NCBI GenBank assembly: GCA_025200525.1
Contig: CM045761.1
Coordinates: 56,569,438-56,633,437 of the forward strand
Direction: 5' to 3'
Source of the DNA: Camellia lanceoleosa
Lineage: Eukaryota > Streptophyta > Magnoliopsida > Ericales > Theaceae
Length of the DNA stretch: 64,000 nucleotides
A program made the position numbers and the translations under genes. Under the pieces are notes generated by a model. That model was not told where the DNA came from. It searched no databases and worked only from the letters and a program-made list of their open reading frames with translations. Positions 46,729 through 57,885 of the stretch are shown piece by piece; the first letter of the stretch is position 1; the number at the start of each line of letters is the position of its first letter.

Positions 46729-48037
46729 AGTTTGGTCCTCCAAACTCGAGTTACCTTTGTTTTGGAAGAATGTTGGGTCCAACGAAAACAAATCTGGATA
46801 TCTCTTCATCATATCTTTTTCTATTTCCCATGTAGCATAAGTTCCTCCATGATTTTGCCAATCAACTTTCACCAATGGAATTTCCTTGTTCCTTAATCTT
46901 TTGATCCGGTGGTTCACGATCTGAATTAGCCTTTCTTCATACATGCAGTCATCTTTTAAAAGCACATGTGTTAGTTCAATGACATGAAGTGGATCTCGTA
47001 AGTAATCTTGAAGCATTGAAACATGAAAAACGTTGTGCATATTTTCCATGACTGGAGGCAAGGCTACCCGATACGTTACTGGGTTAATTTTCTCAAGGAT
47101 CTCATACAGTCCAACATATCTCAGTGCTAACTTGCCTTTCACTCCAAACCTTGTTTGGCCTTTCATCGGAGTTACTGATAAACACGTGATCTCCAACTTC
47201 ATATTATCTATCTCTTCTTCGGACATCAGCATAACTCTTTTGGCGGCTTTGTGCAGTTTTCAATCTTTGTTGAATCAATTTCACATTTTCAATCGTTTTT
47301 TACACCAGTTCCGGTCCCAACAAAGGTCTATCACCTACCTCGGCCTGACATATCTTAGATCGGCATTTTCTACCATATAAAGCTTCATAAGGAGCCATAC
47401 TAATACTTGAATGGTAGCTGTTGTTATACACAAACTCGGCGAATGATAAGTAGGTTTCCTAATTCCCCTGGAAGTCTAATACACACATTCGTAACATATC
47501 TTCCAAAGTTTGATTTGTTCGTTCAGTTTGGCCGTTTGTCTGTGGGTGATAAGCACTGCTTAGTCTCAATTCAGTCCCCAGAGCTTGCTGTAGACTCTGC
47601 CAAAATCTTGATGTGAACATAGGATCTCTATTAGATACAATAGATACTGGCACACCATGTAATCTCACAATCTCATTAACATACAAGTTAGCCAACTTAT
47701 TCTCATTATACAAAGATTTGATAGGTAAGAAATGTGTGGATTTAGTCAAACGATCAATAATTACCCAAATAGAGTCCATACCTCGAGGAGAGCAAGGTAA
47801 TCCCACAATGAAGTCCATTGTGACATGTTTCCATTTCCATTTCGGTATTGGAAGCGACTGTAACAACCCAGCAGGTCGTTGATGTTCAATTTTAACTTGT
47901 TGGCAATATAAGCATCGAACCACAAAATCAGCAATGCTTTTCTTCATTCCAGGCCACCGGAAGTTTTGTTTCAAATCATGGTACATCTTGGTATTCTCTG
48001 GATGCATAGCAAACTTTGAATTGTGAGCCTCGATCAT
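46723..48037 (-). pseudogene. RLG-2 integrase with chromodomain-like tail
   Basis: 48037-47459 carries the zinc-binding part ([13 protein letters not shown], then CLYCQQVK) and the catalytic core with [22 protein letters not shown] and [12 protein letters not shown]; the usual Asp-Asp-Glu residues are in place. A stop at about 47459 and a further stop near 47235 interrupt. 47232-46723 carries the GKLALRYVGLYEILEKI block and a chromodomain-like end (LRNKEIPLVKVDWQNHGGTY ... ATWEIE). The tail overlaps the polypurine tract, as often in such elements. Confidence 0.9.
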
Positions 48038-48082
48038 AACATGTTTCCTTAAATCAAGACAATCTGGTACACAAAGTCTATT

Positions 48083-48900
48083 CTAAAATTTTAACACATC
48101 ATTTTCAATCACGAACCCAAGCCTCGATTTTGAGTCAATTTCATCGAAAATTTTCTTTAAGAACTCATCTTCATGTTGTTTCTCTTTAATCTCTTCAATG
48201 GTTGCAGGTTGAGCCGAAATGGCGGCTAAGATCCCGCCTTGTTCATGCAGTACAATTTCAATCTCATTCCTTTCTAGATCACATATTAACTCCTTCTGAC
48301 TGGTAAGTAAACATGACAAATTACGCATAGATTTTCGGCTCAAGGCATCTACAATGGTATTGGCTTTTCTCGGATGGTTACAAGATTTGCAAGTCATAAT
48401 CCTTGATCAACTTAAGCCCTCGTCTTTGCCTCATGTTCAGTTCTTTTTGAGTGAAGAAATATTTGAGGCTTTTATGATCAGTGTATACTTCACAAGTTAC
48501 ATCGTATAGATAATGTCGCCAAATTTTCAAAGCAAATACTACCGCTGCTAATTCAAGGTCATAGGTTGGATAGTTCTTTTCATGAGGGCGAAGTTGTTGA
48601 GAAGCATAGGCAATTACCTTTCCATTTTGCATCAACACACACCCCAAGCCCTTATAGGAAGCATCACTGTAAATTTAAAATCCATCAGTACCGTTAGGCA
48701 AAGTCAAAATTGGTGTAGTTACTAACCTAGTCTTTAACTCTTGGAAGGCAGCCTCTCTTTGATCAGTCCAAGCAAATGGTGTAGCTTTCTGTGTCAATTG
48801 AGTGAGTGGCAAAGTAAGTTTGGAAAAATCTTTTACAAATCTGCGATAATAGCTTGCAAGTCCCAGAAAACTTCGAACTTCTGATACATTTGTCGGTCTA
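48083..48900 (-). pseudogene. RLG-2 RNase H
   Basis: 48647-48378 shows [19 protein letters not shown] and [18 protein letters not shown], the usual gypsy RNase H blocks. A frameshift near 48390 leads to the 48397-48083 frame with NTIVDALSRK and a linker of acidic sequence up to the integrase. 48648-48900 is the RT-RNase H connection with a stop at about 48677. Confidence 0.88.
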
Positions 48901-48902
48901 GG

Positions 48903-50165
48903 CTAGTCTACGATAGATTCAATTTTTTGTGGGTCAACGGAGATGCTATCCTTGTTGATTATATGCCCTAGAAATGTCACGCTGTCAAGCCAAAATTCAC
49001 ATCTGGAAATTTTTGCATATAACTGCTTTTCCCTAAGGGTTTGTAAAGAAACTCCTAGATGATTTTCATGTTCTTCCCTGGTTTTAGAATAAATCAATAT
49101 ATCATCGATGAACACAACAATAAACTCATCAAGGAATTGTTTGAACACTCTATTCATTAAGTCCATGAATGTTGCAGGTGCATTAGTTATCCCAAATGGC
49201 ATGACTAAGAATTCATAATGTCCGTATCTAGTTCGGAAAACAGTTTTCTCAATGTCTTCTGCTTTCACCTTTAGCTGGTGATATCCGGATCTAAGATCTA
49301 TCTTAGAGAACACTTGTGCTCCGTGAAGTTGATCAAACAGGTTATTTATTCGAGGTAGTGGGTACTTGTTCTTGATAGTTACTTTGTTTAACTCACGGTA
49401 GTCAATATACAGCCTCAAAGACTCGTCTTTCTTTTTGACAAATAACATTGGAGCACCCCAAGGTGAAGTGCTTGGGCGAATAAACTTCTTGTTTAACAGT
49501 TCTTGAAGTTGAGTTTTCAATTCTTTCAATTCAGAAGTGGACATTCTGTATGGGGTTTTAGAAATTGGTTGCGTCCCGGGTACTATATCAATGGTGAACT
49601 CAATTTCCCTATCAATTAACTCCCCAGGTAAATCAGTAGGAAATACATTAGGAAATTCACAGGTCACAAAAATATTTTCCATACTATCTCCATCTAGAGA
49701 CATAGTCAACACACAACACAAGTAGCCCCGACAACCTTTCCTTAACAATTTCCTAGCTTTCATAAATGAAATAAAGTATGGTGAAGGAACTACCCCATTT
49801 CCAGTAAAAATAAACTCAGGCATGCCAGGTGGTCTAAACACAATAGATTTACTAACACAGTCGATAGTGGCACAGTATTTAGTCAACCAATCCATACCCA
49901 AAATACAATCAAAATAATCAACGTTCAAGGGCAGCAAATCAACATATAACGTCATATTACCAATCATAATATCACATGCTGGATAAACATAAGCACATGT
50001 CATAGAACCCCCAGACGATATAGATATAGATAGTAAATAGTTCATAGGTTCAAACGGTCTAGTTAATTTCTGAGAAAAAACATGCGATACAAATGAATAC
50101 GTGGAACTAGAATCAATCAGCATGTAGGCATTCTGAGCACAGATAGAGATTATACCTGACACCAC
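48903..50165 (-). pseudogene. RLG-2 aspartic protease and reverse transcriptase
   Basis: One open frame of 420 residues. Residues 1-150 are the retropepsin-like protease; its active site reads [10 protein letters not shown], that is Asp-Ser-Ser instead of Asp-Ser-Gly, so activity is doubtful. The ILGMDWL block follows near residue 88. The RT spans about residues 190-420 with [55 protein letters not shown] and the intact catalytic [10 protein letters not shown]. It lacks only the end of the RT, which continues after a stop at about 48903. Confidence 0.92.
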
Positions 50166-50177
50166 TGACTCAGTATT

Positions 50178-51234
50178 CTATACATCCCCAGGTAATAATG
50201 CAAAAACCCGACCTTGCCTCAAAGGTTCTCCTCCAATATTGGCCTTCATATTCGTTCTTGGTGCAGAAGTAGATCCGGCTGAGCTTATCACAGGACGGTT
50301 AGTTGTGTCGAGTCTCATTGGGAAATCTCTAATCATGTGGCTTGTTTTACCACATCGAAAACAAGCACCAAAGGCACGGTGACACATGCCCCCTATGTTT
50401 CCTTCCATATTCTAGACAAATTGGCATAGACCCACTGTTTTGGCTTGAGCTACATGATGATCCAGTATTTTGCTTTTTGCCTACAAAGGATGAGCAGCCC
50501 TTTCAAAAATTGGAGCCAGATCTTTTACCTCTCCATCCAATTGTTGAAGCATTAGTCTATCTCTTTGCTGCTAGTATGGCCTCTGTCATCAATGCCCTAT
50601 CAAGTACTTCCACATAGGTAGGAAATTTTAATACACCCACTCGATCATACACGTCCAGGTCTAAGCCCCCTTCAAATTTTCGGGCCTTCTTATAATCTGT
50701 GTTGACCATATGAGGAGCAAATCTGGCCAACTCAGTAAACTTAGCCCCATTCTCGGCTACAGACATCTTGCCTTGCTTCAATTCTTGGAATTCAGAAACT
50801 TTTCGATCCCGAAAATACTGAGGAAAATACTTGTAAAAGATCTCATTGAATTGAGCCTAGGTCATATTCCCATAACTATTTCAGATTAATAACCATCATC
50901 TCCGAGCTTCATCTTTAAGAGTGTAAGTAGCCAATAAAACCTTTTGAGTCTCAGTACAGGGGAACACTTCAAATAACTTCTCCATTTTAAGTAACCATCT
51001 CTCCACTTTCAATGGTTCGATACCACCCAAGAAAGTTGGCGGTTTCATTTTCATGAATTTTTGCGTTAGGTTGATGATGTCATTATTATCCAACACAACT
51101 TGGACCAGAGGAGGCATCGGTTGTTGTCTTTGTTGTTGCGTTATTGTTTCAGTTAAAGCAGTAATCATTTGTTCCATTCGGCTCATACGAGCCTCTGAGG
51201 ATTCACTTGCATCATTACTTCTTGCATTCTCCAT
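50178..51234 (-). pseudogene. RLG-2 gag
   Basis: It starts MENARSNDASESSEARMSRM at 51234 with a Gln-rich linker, then the retrotrans_gag blocks MKPPTFLGGIEPLKVERWLL and VLLATYTLKDEARR. A frame change near 50890 leads to pieces at 50781-50557 (GLDLDVYDRVGVL) and 50408-50178. The zinc knuckle CFRCGKTSHMIRDF lacks its last Cys (Phe instead). A short Gly/Ser-rich tail precedes the protease. Confidence 0.88.
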
Positions 51235-51469
51235 TAGCTATAGGCAAACAAAAATATAATAAACACAGACGAGTAATCCCTGCCACAATGTTCAGAGTAT
51301 TCAGTTCCAGGTCATTTGTTTCCTTTATGTGAGGTCAAGTTGAATTCGTGTTCAGATCCAGTTGTCACAGTAATCAACTGACACACTCACACATGTACAT
51401 AAAATGTCCTTACCTCTTTTTTAGGACACCTTATAGCTCATATGGACTCATATATGCGGTATATCATGT

Positions 51470-51481
51470 GCTCTGATACCA
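51470..51481 (-). other. Primer binding site of RLG-2
   Basis: On the - strand TGGTATCAGAGC follows the 5' LTR end after three bases. It is complementary to the 3' end of initiator tRNA-Met, the common primer of plant gypsy elements. 51235-51469 between it and gag is a non-coding leader. Confidence 0.93.
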
Positions 51482-52648
51482 CTATGTCACTACCTAACCC
51501 GTCCCTATAGATTTAGTGTCGTAATTGGCCAGTCATCCTTGGATTACCAAAGGCCTCTTAACATAATGACATATAGTAAGGGGCTGCGAAAGCAAATATA
51601 GAAAATATATAATGTCCATAGAGCCGTGTCAACGTATATGAGAAAGTAATCTTCAAAACAAACTTACATATATATATATATATGATGCCATAAATACATT
51701 AGTCTTACATCACTCATAACACAGATAAAGCCAAAAGGGGACTAGCCCAATATACAGATAAGTAAAACAAAACAAACATCAATAGAAAGGTTATAAAACT
51801 AGACATCTCAAAATGGAACCTCCCCAGGAGGCACAGTGGCTGGTTGAACCAAAACTCCAGGTACAACTTAGGCCTGGTCATGAGCCTGCTCATCTATATA
51901 CATAATATAATAGAGTGAGCAGAAGCCCAGTGAATAATAATAGAGTAACGGGTTTAAATAAATGATTTCCATAACAGAATCAGAGACCAAAGTTCACAAC
52001 AGAAACAAATTTATTTTCTTTTTCTTGTTCAACATCATACATAAATTAAAGTTCATACTTCATCATACATGGTACATCCAATAGCATTATCATGCTTGTT
52101 AGTTCTATAAGGAACCTCCGACACCGGGAACTTGTAATATACTTAGGCCACGGTATTGTTACCCTTGGGTAAGAGGCCATGAGACCATGGTATTATTACC
52201 TTTGGGCAAGGGCCTTGTACTTGTAGACCATGATATTATTACCCCTGGGCAAGGGCCTTGTGCTAAGGATGCCATGAATACATTTCAGAAATTTGGACAA
52301 TCATTCATTCATATAAAACATCGCATTTTAGAAAACTTATCATTTCATAGCATCATAAAATAATTAAAGTTAAATATAACTTTATAGAGTTATTACTCAC
52401 AGATGGCTTCACTTGCAGAATAGACAAATCAGATAACTTATGGCACGTGACCTACATACACATAACAGAAACATATAATGAAACACACACTCGTTGGTAC
52501 ATAACTTCTTTCGTCTCATTCTTAGTGTCTTTCTAGGTCTTAACCTCTTATTGTGTCTTAATTATGGCCTAGAAATGCCTAGGATGCAATGTGGATGCCA
52601 AAAATGCACTTTGGAACTCTTAACAAAACTTGCTAGAAATAGGGGTCT

Positions 52649-52940
52649 CGCTCGAGCGTAACTTCCTTCGCTCGAGCGTACATGCAAATATGCGAGGGGC
52701 CACTCGAGTGCAACTTCCTTCGCTTAAGTGGTCTGTAAACTTTGAAAAAGTACTGGTTGTGTGATTTTCACACTCGACGGTCGCTCGAGCGTGAGACTCA
52801 GGTCCTCACTCGAGCGTAACTCTTGCCGCTCGAGCTGTCTCCAAAAACATGAAACTTTTGGGAGTTCGCATTTCATGCTCGAGCGGACTTCAGATCACTC
52901 GAGCGGAAGTGTAAGATCACAGAGTGGTCGCTCGAGCGGA
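52649..52940. repeat. Palindrome-pair array in the RLG-2 5' LTR
   Basis: The first pair, 52649/52669, is two perfect CGCTCGAGCG sites 20 bases apart. Further pairs with the same spacing follow near 52702/52722, 52807/52827 and 52877/52897, with an additional site near 52932. The array is collinear with 45430-45697. Confidence 0.88.
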
Positions 52941-53617
52941 AGTGCATAATCGGGAATTTCCAGATTGCACTCCCAAGCTCCAAACTCGAGTTACACACTT
53001 CAAAACTCATCTTTTTGGGCCAAAACTCCAGAAAACATTTCAAAACTTGTAAAATACCATAGTTTGAAGATCATTTCACTAAATCAACGCCAAAAGGTAT
53101 TCCAATTGATCAAAACTCCAACTTGAAATTTATGAATATGCCATAAACATGACATGCATGAATTATTTAGAACATAGGCTTTCCAAAACATGATCAATTA
53201 AGATCAAATAGTAAGAAATGTGGTGAATTCTTACAACCAATCAAGATAAACACATGCATGTGAAAATTCTTTAAAAATGTATTAAAAAATGCCATGATAT
53301 TTGCATGCATGCATGATATTGTTCGATTCTCTTCATTTCTAACTCAATCCTTGTATTATCCAACATAATTCTGTAAAATTCATGTCCTACACATCATAAT
53401 TGTACAATCTAAAGGTTGAATTCTTACCTAGGCTTGTCAATGATGCTCTAGATGATCAATTGTTGGAAGTTCCAAGCCAAAATCTCTAAGTTCTCTAGCA
53501 ATCCTTTTAATTGGAGCTCAAACTCCTCTTCTCCCTCTCTCCCATGTTGGTTTGTGTGTGTGTGAGCTCAAAAATGTGTTGATATGAAGGAAAAGGATGA
53601 GTGGAGGCTTAATAGGT

Positions 53618-53630
53618 GCCTTATATAGGC
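53618..53630 (-). promoter_or_regulatory. TATA-like element in the RLG-2 5' LTR
   Basis: GCCTATATAAGG on the - strand, about 325 bases into the LTR, is conserved in the 3' LTR at 46379-46390. Its position fits the U3 promoter of the retrotransposon. Transcription would start shortly downstream and include the palindrome array in the RNA leader (inference). Confidence 0.6.
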
Positions 53631-53952
53631 TTGGATTAAAGAATTCATTAATTAGGCTTAATTAAGCATCAATTATTTTAATTAAATTGCTCCTAATCAA
53701 ATTTTAATTAAACTTACCATAATGATCTAAAAATTCCAACTAACACATGCATCAAGTCGATTTCATGATCAGATGCCGATAAGGCCTTTAATTCACAAAA
53801 CAAAACAGAAATCCAAACAGATATTTCTACATTAGATAGATATGATCACAAATAATGTGACACACATGCAATTTCTTTAGAATTTCACCTTAATTACTTA
53901 TTAGGCATATTTAATCATGAATTAACGTTAATCAAAGGTAGTTGTTGTTATA

Positions 53953-54130
53953 GCCGGTAAATGTGGTTGGTTTCAGATCCCGGAATTGTTTGATCGTAAT
54001 CGGCTCTTCATACTGCTCTGGCATGCCATTGTTTGTGCTGGTTTGCAAGGCCTACAAAAAGCTGATAACCGTTCTTTCCATGATTCTTTCTAATGATTGA
54101 TGGATCGGTTCCATTACCATCGTTGGCCAT
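53953..54130 (-). pseudogene. RLG-1 gag, 5' part
   Basis: The start codon at 54130 reads MANDGNGTDPSI. A one-base frameshift and a TAG follow, then the conserved EEPITIKQFRDLKPTTFTG block of gypsy gag, up to the RLG-2 insertion point. It continues at 44315. Confidence 0.82.
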
Positions 54131-54426
54131 TCTACAAGGTAGAGTTTCGTGGAAATAATTCAATAAACGTGGCATCACAGTTATAAAGCATTATAAAGTA
54201 TCATATATATAAAATACTAGCTTTGAATATAGTATTAACATTACATCCTTATCCCAAAAGTTAAAAGTTATGTCAATATCTAACCGCTTTGGTCCCAAAA
54301 ACAAAATAGGGATCAGAACTAATCATGGTTAGCTCACAAAAAGAATTCTTTTCTGCAAATCTAGATAGGTAGGTCAAATAATCACGGAAAATAATGTTGC
54401 ATAAGAAGTTCAAATTCCCATCCTAG

Positions 54427-55033
54427 CTATACCACATCAAAAAAAACCCATGTTGCTTGAACTATGTATATGGGGATGGACTGTATGTATCCCCAAAATG
54501 CTCGGTCAGCAATCCATTCGGGTGTCTCGACGTATATTAAGTCATTGCTAAAATCAACATCCTGGACATTAATAATTTCCAAAGGGTTAGGGATGTTGGT
54601 GAATATATAATCTTTCGAGGTAAACATTTCCCCTCTTCTCAGCAAAACCTAGGGGCGAAGGGCCAATCATGTAGTGAGGGCGGTCAAATCCTGGGGCAAG
54701 GTCGATTATGCTGGTTGGTCTGAGATATTGTCTGCATGTGTAGGCACAGCTTTGCCTCCACGACAAGCATGCTACATCATCAGGATTGGCCTGTACGTAT
54801 ATTGGCCGACCCATCAATTGGGCAAGGCTTGGATATAGTTGCCTGACTATGTCTTCAGAGTCTCCCCATCCCTCTGGCGAGGCAGGGGCGTGACAGTTTG
54901 CCAAGATTCCCTCCAGACTCATAGCCTCGAGCTCATTCCAGAACACCTCGCTAAGAATAAACTCGGACATCCCTACATCACCAGAATTAGTCATGGTACA
55001 AACATAAGATTCTGCAAGGAAGGTAAAAACCAT
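54427..55033 (-). CDS. Extra sense ORF between primer site and gag of RLG-1, unknown
   Basis: Two frames, 55033-54587 (148 aa) and 54645-54427, overlap at a single frameshift near 54635. They read as one former protein of about 190 residues, most plausibly from the Met at 54994 (MTNSGDVGMSEFILSEVFW). It is not gag, protease or any standard retroelement domain that I recognise. Features: an acidic N-terminal third, a Trp/Cys-containing middle (CLSWRQSCAYTCRQYLRP), and a C-terminal part with aromatic residues (YIQSIPIYIVQATWVFF). There is no clear signal peptide or zinc finger. It lies in the sense direction, and 54131-54426 after it is non-coding. It could be a captured host fragment or a lineage-specific accessory ORF. 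Confidence 0.55.
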
Positions 55034-55046
55034 GGCTCTGATACCA
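55034..55046 (-). other. Primer binding site of RLG-1
   Basis: On the - strand TGGTATCAGAGCC lies four bases inside the 5' LTR, complementary to initiator tRNA-Met. Confidence 0.93.
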
Positions 55047-55050
55047 CCTT

Positions 55051-56341
55051 TGTCACAACCTAACCCCCGAATGCTTAGGGCTGGAATCGCAACTTATTAA
55101 TTCTAATTGAACAAATTAAGTGGCGCAAGCAGAAGCGGAATAAAAGTAAAAAAATAATTAAACAGATAATTAATTTGTTAATGATTGAAAATATATCCAT
55201 AGGGCTTTTATTATTTTATTATGCAGTGACAAAAGTTTAGAAAAAAAAAAAAGAAAGAAAAAACCAAGTGTAACAGGTCAACATCAAATTCCGTGCAGGT
55301 CCCATTATACGAGGTTACAGTTCTTCTTTATATCTCATTACCTAAAAGGGGAAACAACTATAAATACACAGTAGAGTGAGAAATATTATGCCAAGAGTAT
55401 AGGGGACACAAAATAATCATGGATAGTTATTTAAGCTAAAACATTAACGTAACTTAATTTGAATAACCAATTATTTAAGTGGCAGAAGCTGAAATACAGA
55501 AATTATGTAAATAAATAACCATAATCACGGTGCAGAACATAACAGAACAGAACAGAGGTCACTGGAGTGATAGTTAGAACAGAGGTCAACGGATTCATGA
55601 CAAATAAAGGGCCACAAAGTGACCAGTCAAAAGCCAATGGTTTAGTTAAGTCCCCCAAGGCTTGGGACTCCCGTGGTAGTACTTACAGAAAATAATTGTT
55701 TATAAAATCATTGTCAAATAATTTTTAAAATTTAAACAAACATATCCATGGGTTTCAATTTATGTAAATAGAGTTTAGAATATAATCAACGTAATTAAAA
55801 TATTAATATAATTATAAAACACAAATTACATAAAATAAATTATGGTAACTCAAAACATACGTAAAATATATTATGATAACTCAAAGTATAATATAACTCA
55901 CCTTAATATTAACCATTTACTCTTACTTTCCATTATCACAAACCTTCTTACTTATTAGTTTACTATCTCCAGTATCTCTTTCATATTTTGTTTTTTTTTT
56001 TTTTTTTTTGTTGCACTGACCTTGAGGAAATCCTCCCTATATATAGGGAGGCAAACTGTGCCATCAAACAACAAGAGTCCTCCAGAACCTATACATGTCA
56101 ACAGCCAAATCTTTCTTAGATTTTTTATTAGAAATCTTCCTTAGATTGATACTTATCTTATTAATTTTTGCATTAATTATACTCTAGCCCAGTTCTATAA
56201 AAATAATTATATACCACTCGTTTGATTAAAAAAAAAAAACTAATCCCTAATTAAATTGCACTCAACCATAACATCTAATGTTTTATTTACTATATATATA
56301 TAATTTTACGTGGTATTTAATTAAATATTTAGGGTGTCACA
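55051..56341 (-). repeat. 5' LTR of RLG-1
   Basis: It starts TGTCACAACCT and ends GGGTGTCACA, and matches 37286-37422 plus 39609-40783. A run of more than 20 T at 55988-56010 is a length difference from the 3' LTR. Confidence 0.93.
56030..56051 (-). promoter_or_regulatory. TATA-like element in the RLG-1 5' LTR
   Basis: CTATATATAG is embedded in a 20-bp palindrome (CCTCCC...GGGAGG). The 3' LTR has TATTTATAGGGAGG at the same place. The position about 300 bases into the LTR suits a U3 promoter. Confidence 0.55.
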
Positions 56342-56989
56342 CCAATTGAATCTTTTGCACCTCGATAGGTTAGATTTCTATTGCCACTCAAGTTTCAGAA
56401 AAATTCCTAAATTTCTCTGACCACTGGTTTGTTTCCCTCGTCATGAAAATTTATAAAGCAGTGTTAACCAATGTCATGACCCAAACCCGCCCCTATGGGT
56501 TAAAACATAACCGGCCAGTAATCATGAGATTACCTATGGCCTCAGACCAAATAAAATGCATTTCAACAGAGTAAAGGGGCCAAAACAGAAGCAATTTAAA
56601 ACTTTGTCCATAGAGCTGTGCTTACATGGCATAACAAAATCATTCCAAAAGTATCCTGTAATGACTCACACAAAGGAAGTTAACATATGAGCTTTACACA
56701 ACAGGATCATTCAGGTCATGGTCAGCCAAACCAAAAGCTTATATACAAAGGTGATCCAAAGTTCTCGCCAACATACAAAAATGTAACAAAAGAACAAAAG
56801 GGCGAGACAAGTCTCATGCGTGAGAAGTATGGGCTAACTCCTCAAAACTTGACTATCTCTCACATACTTCACTGAGGCTGGGTTTGGACACCTCTTGGCT
56901 TACCTACAGACACATGAATGAGAGTGAGCGAAAGCTTAGTGAATAATATCAAGTAAAGAAGACACATGAACGAACTTTGAAACAGTTAT

Positions 56990-57325
56990 ATCAAACGGCC
57001 TTGGGCCCAATTCATGCTTCTATCTAATATATCAAACAACAAAAGTTCTAGACGTATCAAACGGCCTCGCGCCCAATTTACTCATATCCGACGGCCTTTG
57101 GCCCATTCATTCATATCCAACGACCTTTAGCCCAATCGTTCATATCAAATAGCCTTTGGCCCAACCATTCATGTCAAACGGCCTTTGGCCCAATTCATTC
57201 ATGTCAAACGGCCTTTGGCCCAATTCATTCATGTCAAACGGCCTTAGGCCCAATCATTCACGTCAAACGGCCTTTGGCCTAGTCATTCATGTCAAATGGC
57301 CTTAGGCCCAATCATATGGCAAAAC
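56990..57325. repeat. About ten copies of a 29-30-bp repeat in solo LTR 3
   Basis: The unit is 'gtcaaacggcctttggcccaa' followed by ttcattcat or similar. Its core GGCCtttGGCC is itself an interrupted palindrome. Copies in the middle are nearly identical; outer copies are diverged. At the same place RLG-2 LTRs have a few looser units around 'gggcaagggcctt'. Confidence 0.9.
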
Positions 57326-57660
57326 AGATATTCGTCCACAATTCAAATTAACAAGCTTACAAAGCTTTTATAGGAATAAGCAATAGGACAAATAACATAC
57401 TTCAGAATATCTCTACTAAAATATTACTCATAGTGATCTGCCGGATGGTTTGCCCTTGTGCTTAACCCTACACATTTCATGAACATAATGGGTCACAAAC
57501 AATTCAATCCATTCTTAATTCATATATCCCTCTTAGGCTTCATTCTTATCTTTTTAATACGTTTACAATGTTCAATGCATGCCTAAGAGTGCTTAGAAAT
57601 AAAAGATAACGAAAAATGAAACACAAAACATTTTTACAAAATTTCTGAAACAGGGCTCCC

Positions 57661-57885
57661 TGCTCGAGTGCAGGTTTCCCCGCTCGAGCGAACCCCTTTT
57701 TGTCTGCAAAAGTATTGGTTACCTCATTAATACGCTCAAGCGTGACTTCGGACGCTGGAGCTAAATGTCAAACTACATGGCTTTACGCTTGAGCGTGAAT
57801 CTTCCCGCTCGAGCAGACACCAATGTCTGCAAAAGTTTTGGGAACCCACATTCCACGCTCAAGCGGCCCTTTCCCCATTCGAGCG
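57661..57885. repeat. Palindrome-pair array in solo LTR 3
   Basis: Sites start at 57661/57681, 57733/57753, 57786/57806 and 57856/57876. All four pairs are spaced exactly 20 bases. Variants of CGCTCGAGCG are mostly CGCTCAAGCG and CGCTTGAGCG, as expected from CpG loss. Confidence 0.92.

Larger units (their letters stand above)
44316..53952 (-). mobile_element. RLG-2: Ty3/gypsy chromovirus-type retrotransposon nested in RLG-1 gag
   Basis: LTRs at 44316-46711 and 51485-53952 bound a complete set of gag, protease, RT, RNase H, integrase and chromodomain-like tail on the - strand. A tRNA-iMet primer site and a polypurine tract sit next to the LTRs. Target duplication: GCTAG (44311-44315) and GCCGG (53953-53957), differing at a central CpG that reads TA in one copy. 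RLG-2 is less damaged than RLG-1, as expected for the younger insertion, but it carries stops, a changed protease site and a changed zinc knuckle. Confidence 0.95.
51485..53952 (-). repeat. 5' LTR of RLG-2
   Basis: It is the partner of 44316-46711. At about 52185-52265 the block 'accatg.tattattacc...ggcaagggccttgt' is present twice; the other LTR has one copy here. It also has one extra palindrome unit near 52932. The + strand end reads TTATA where the partner has TTACA, a C-to-T change in the terminal dinucleotide. Confidence 0.93.
37286..56341 (-). mobile_element. RLG-1: Ty3/gypsy chromovirus-type retrotransposon, host of nested insertions
   Basis: The LTRs are 37286-40783 (interrupted) and 55051-56341. 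The target duplication is CCAAT at 37281-37285 and 56342-56346. The internal order on the - strand is primer site, extra ORF, gag, protease, RT, RNase H remnant, integrase, chromodomain-like tail and polypurine tract. It contains a solo LTR in its 3' LTR and RLG-2 in its gag. It is dead: RT catalytic Asp replaced by Asn, about 735 bp missing between RNase H and integrase, and several Trp codons turned to stops. Confidence 0.93.
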
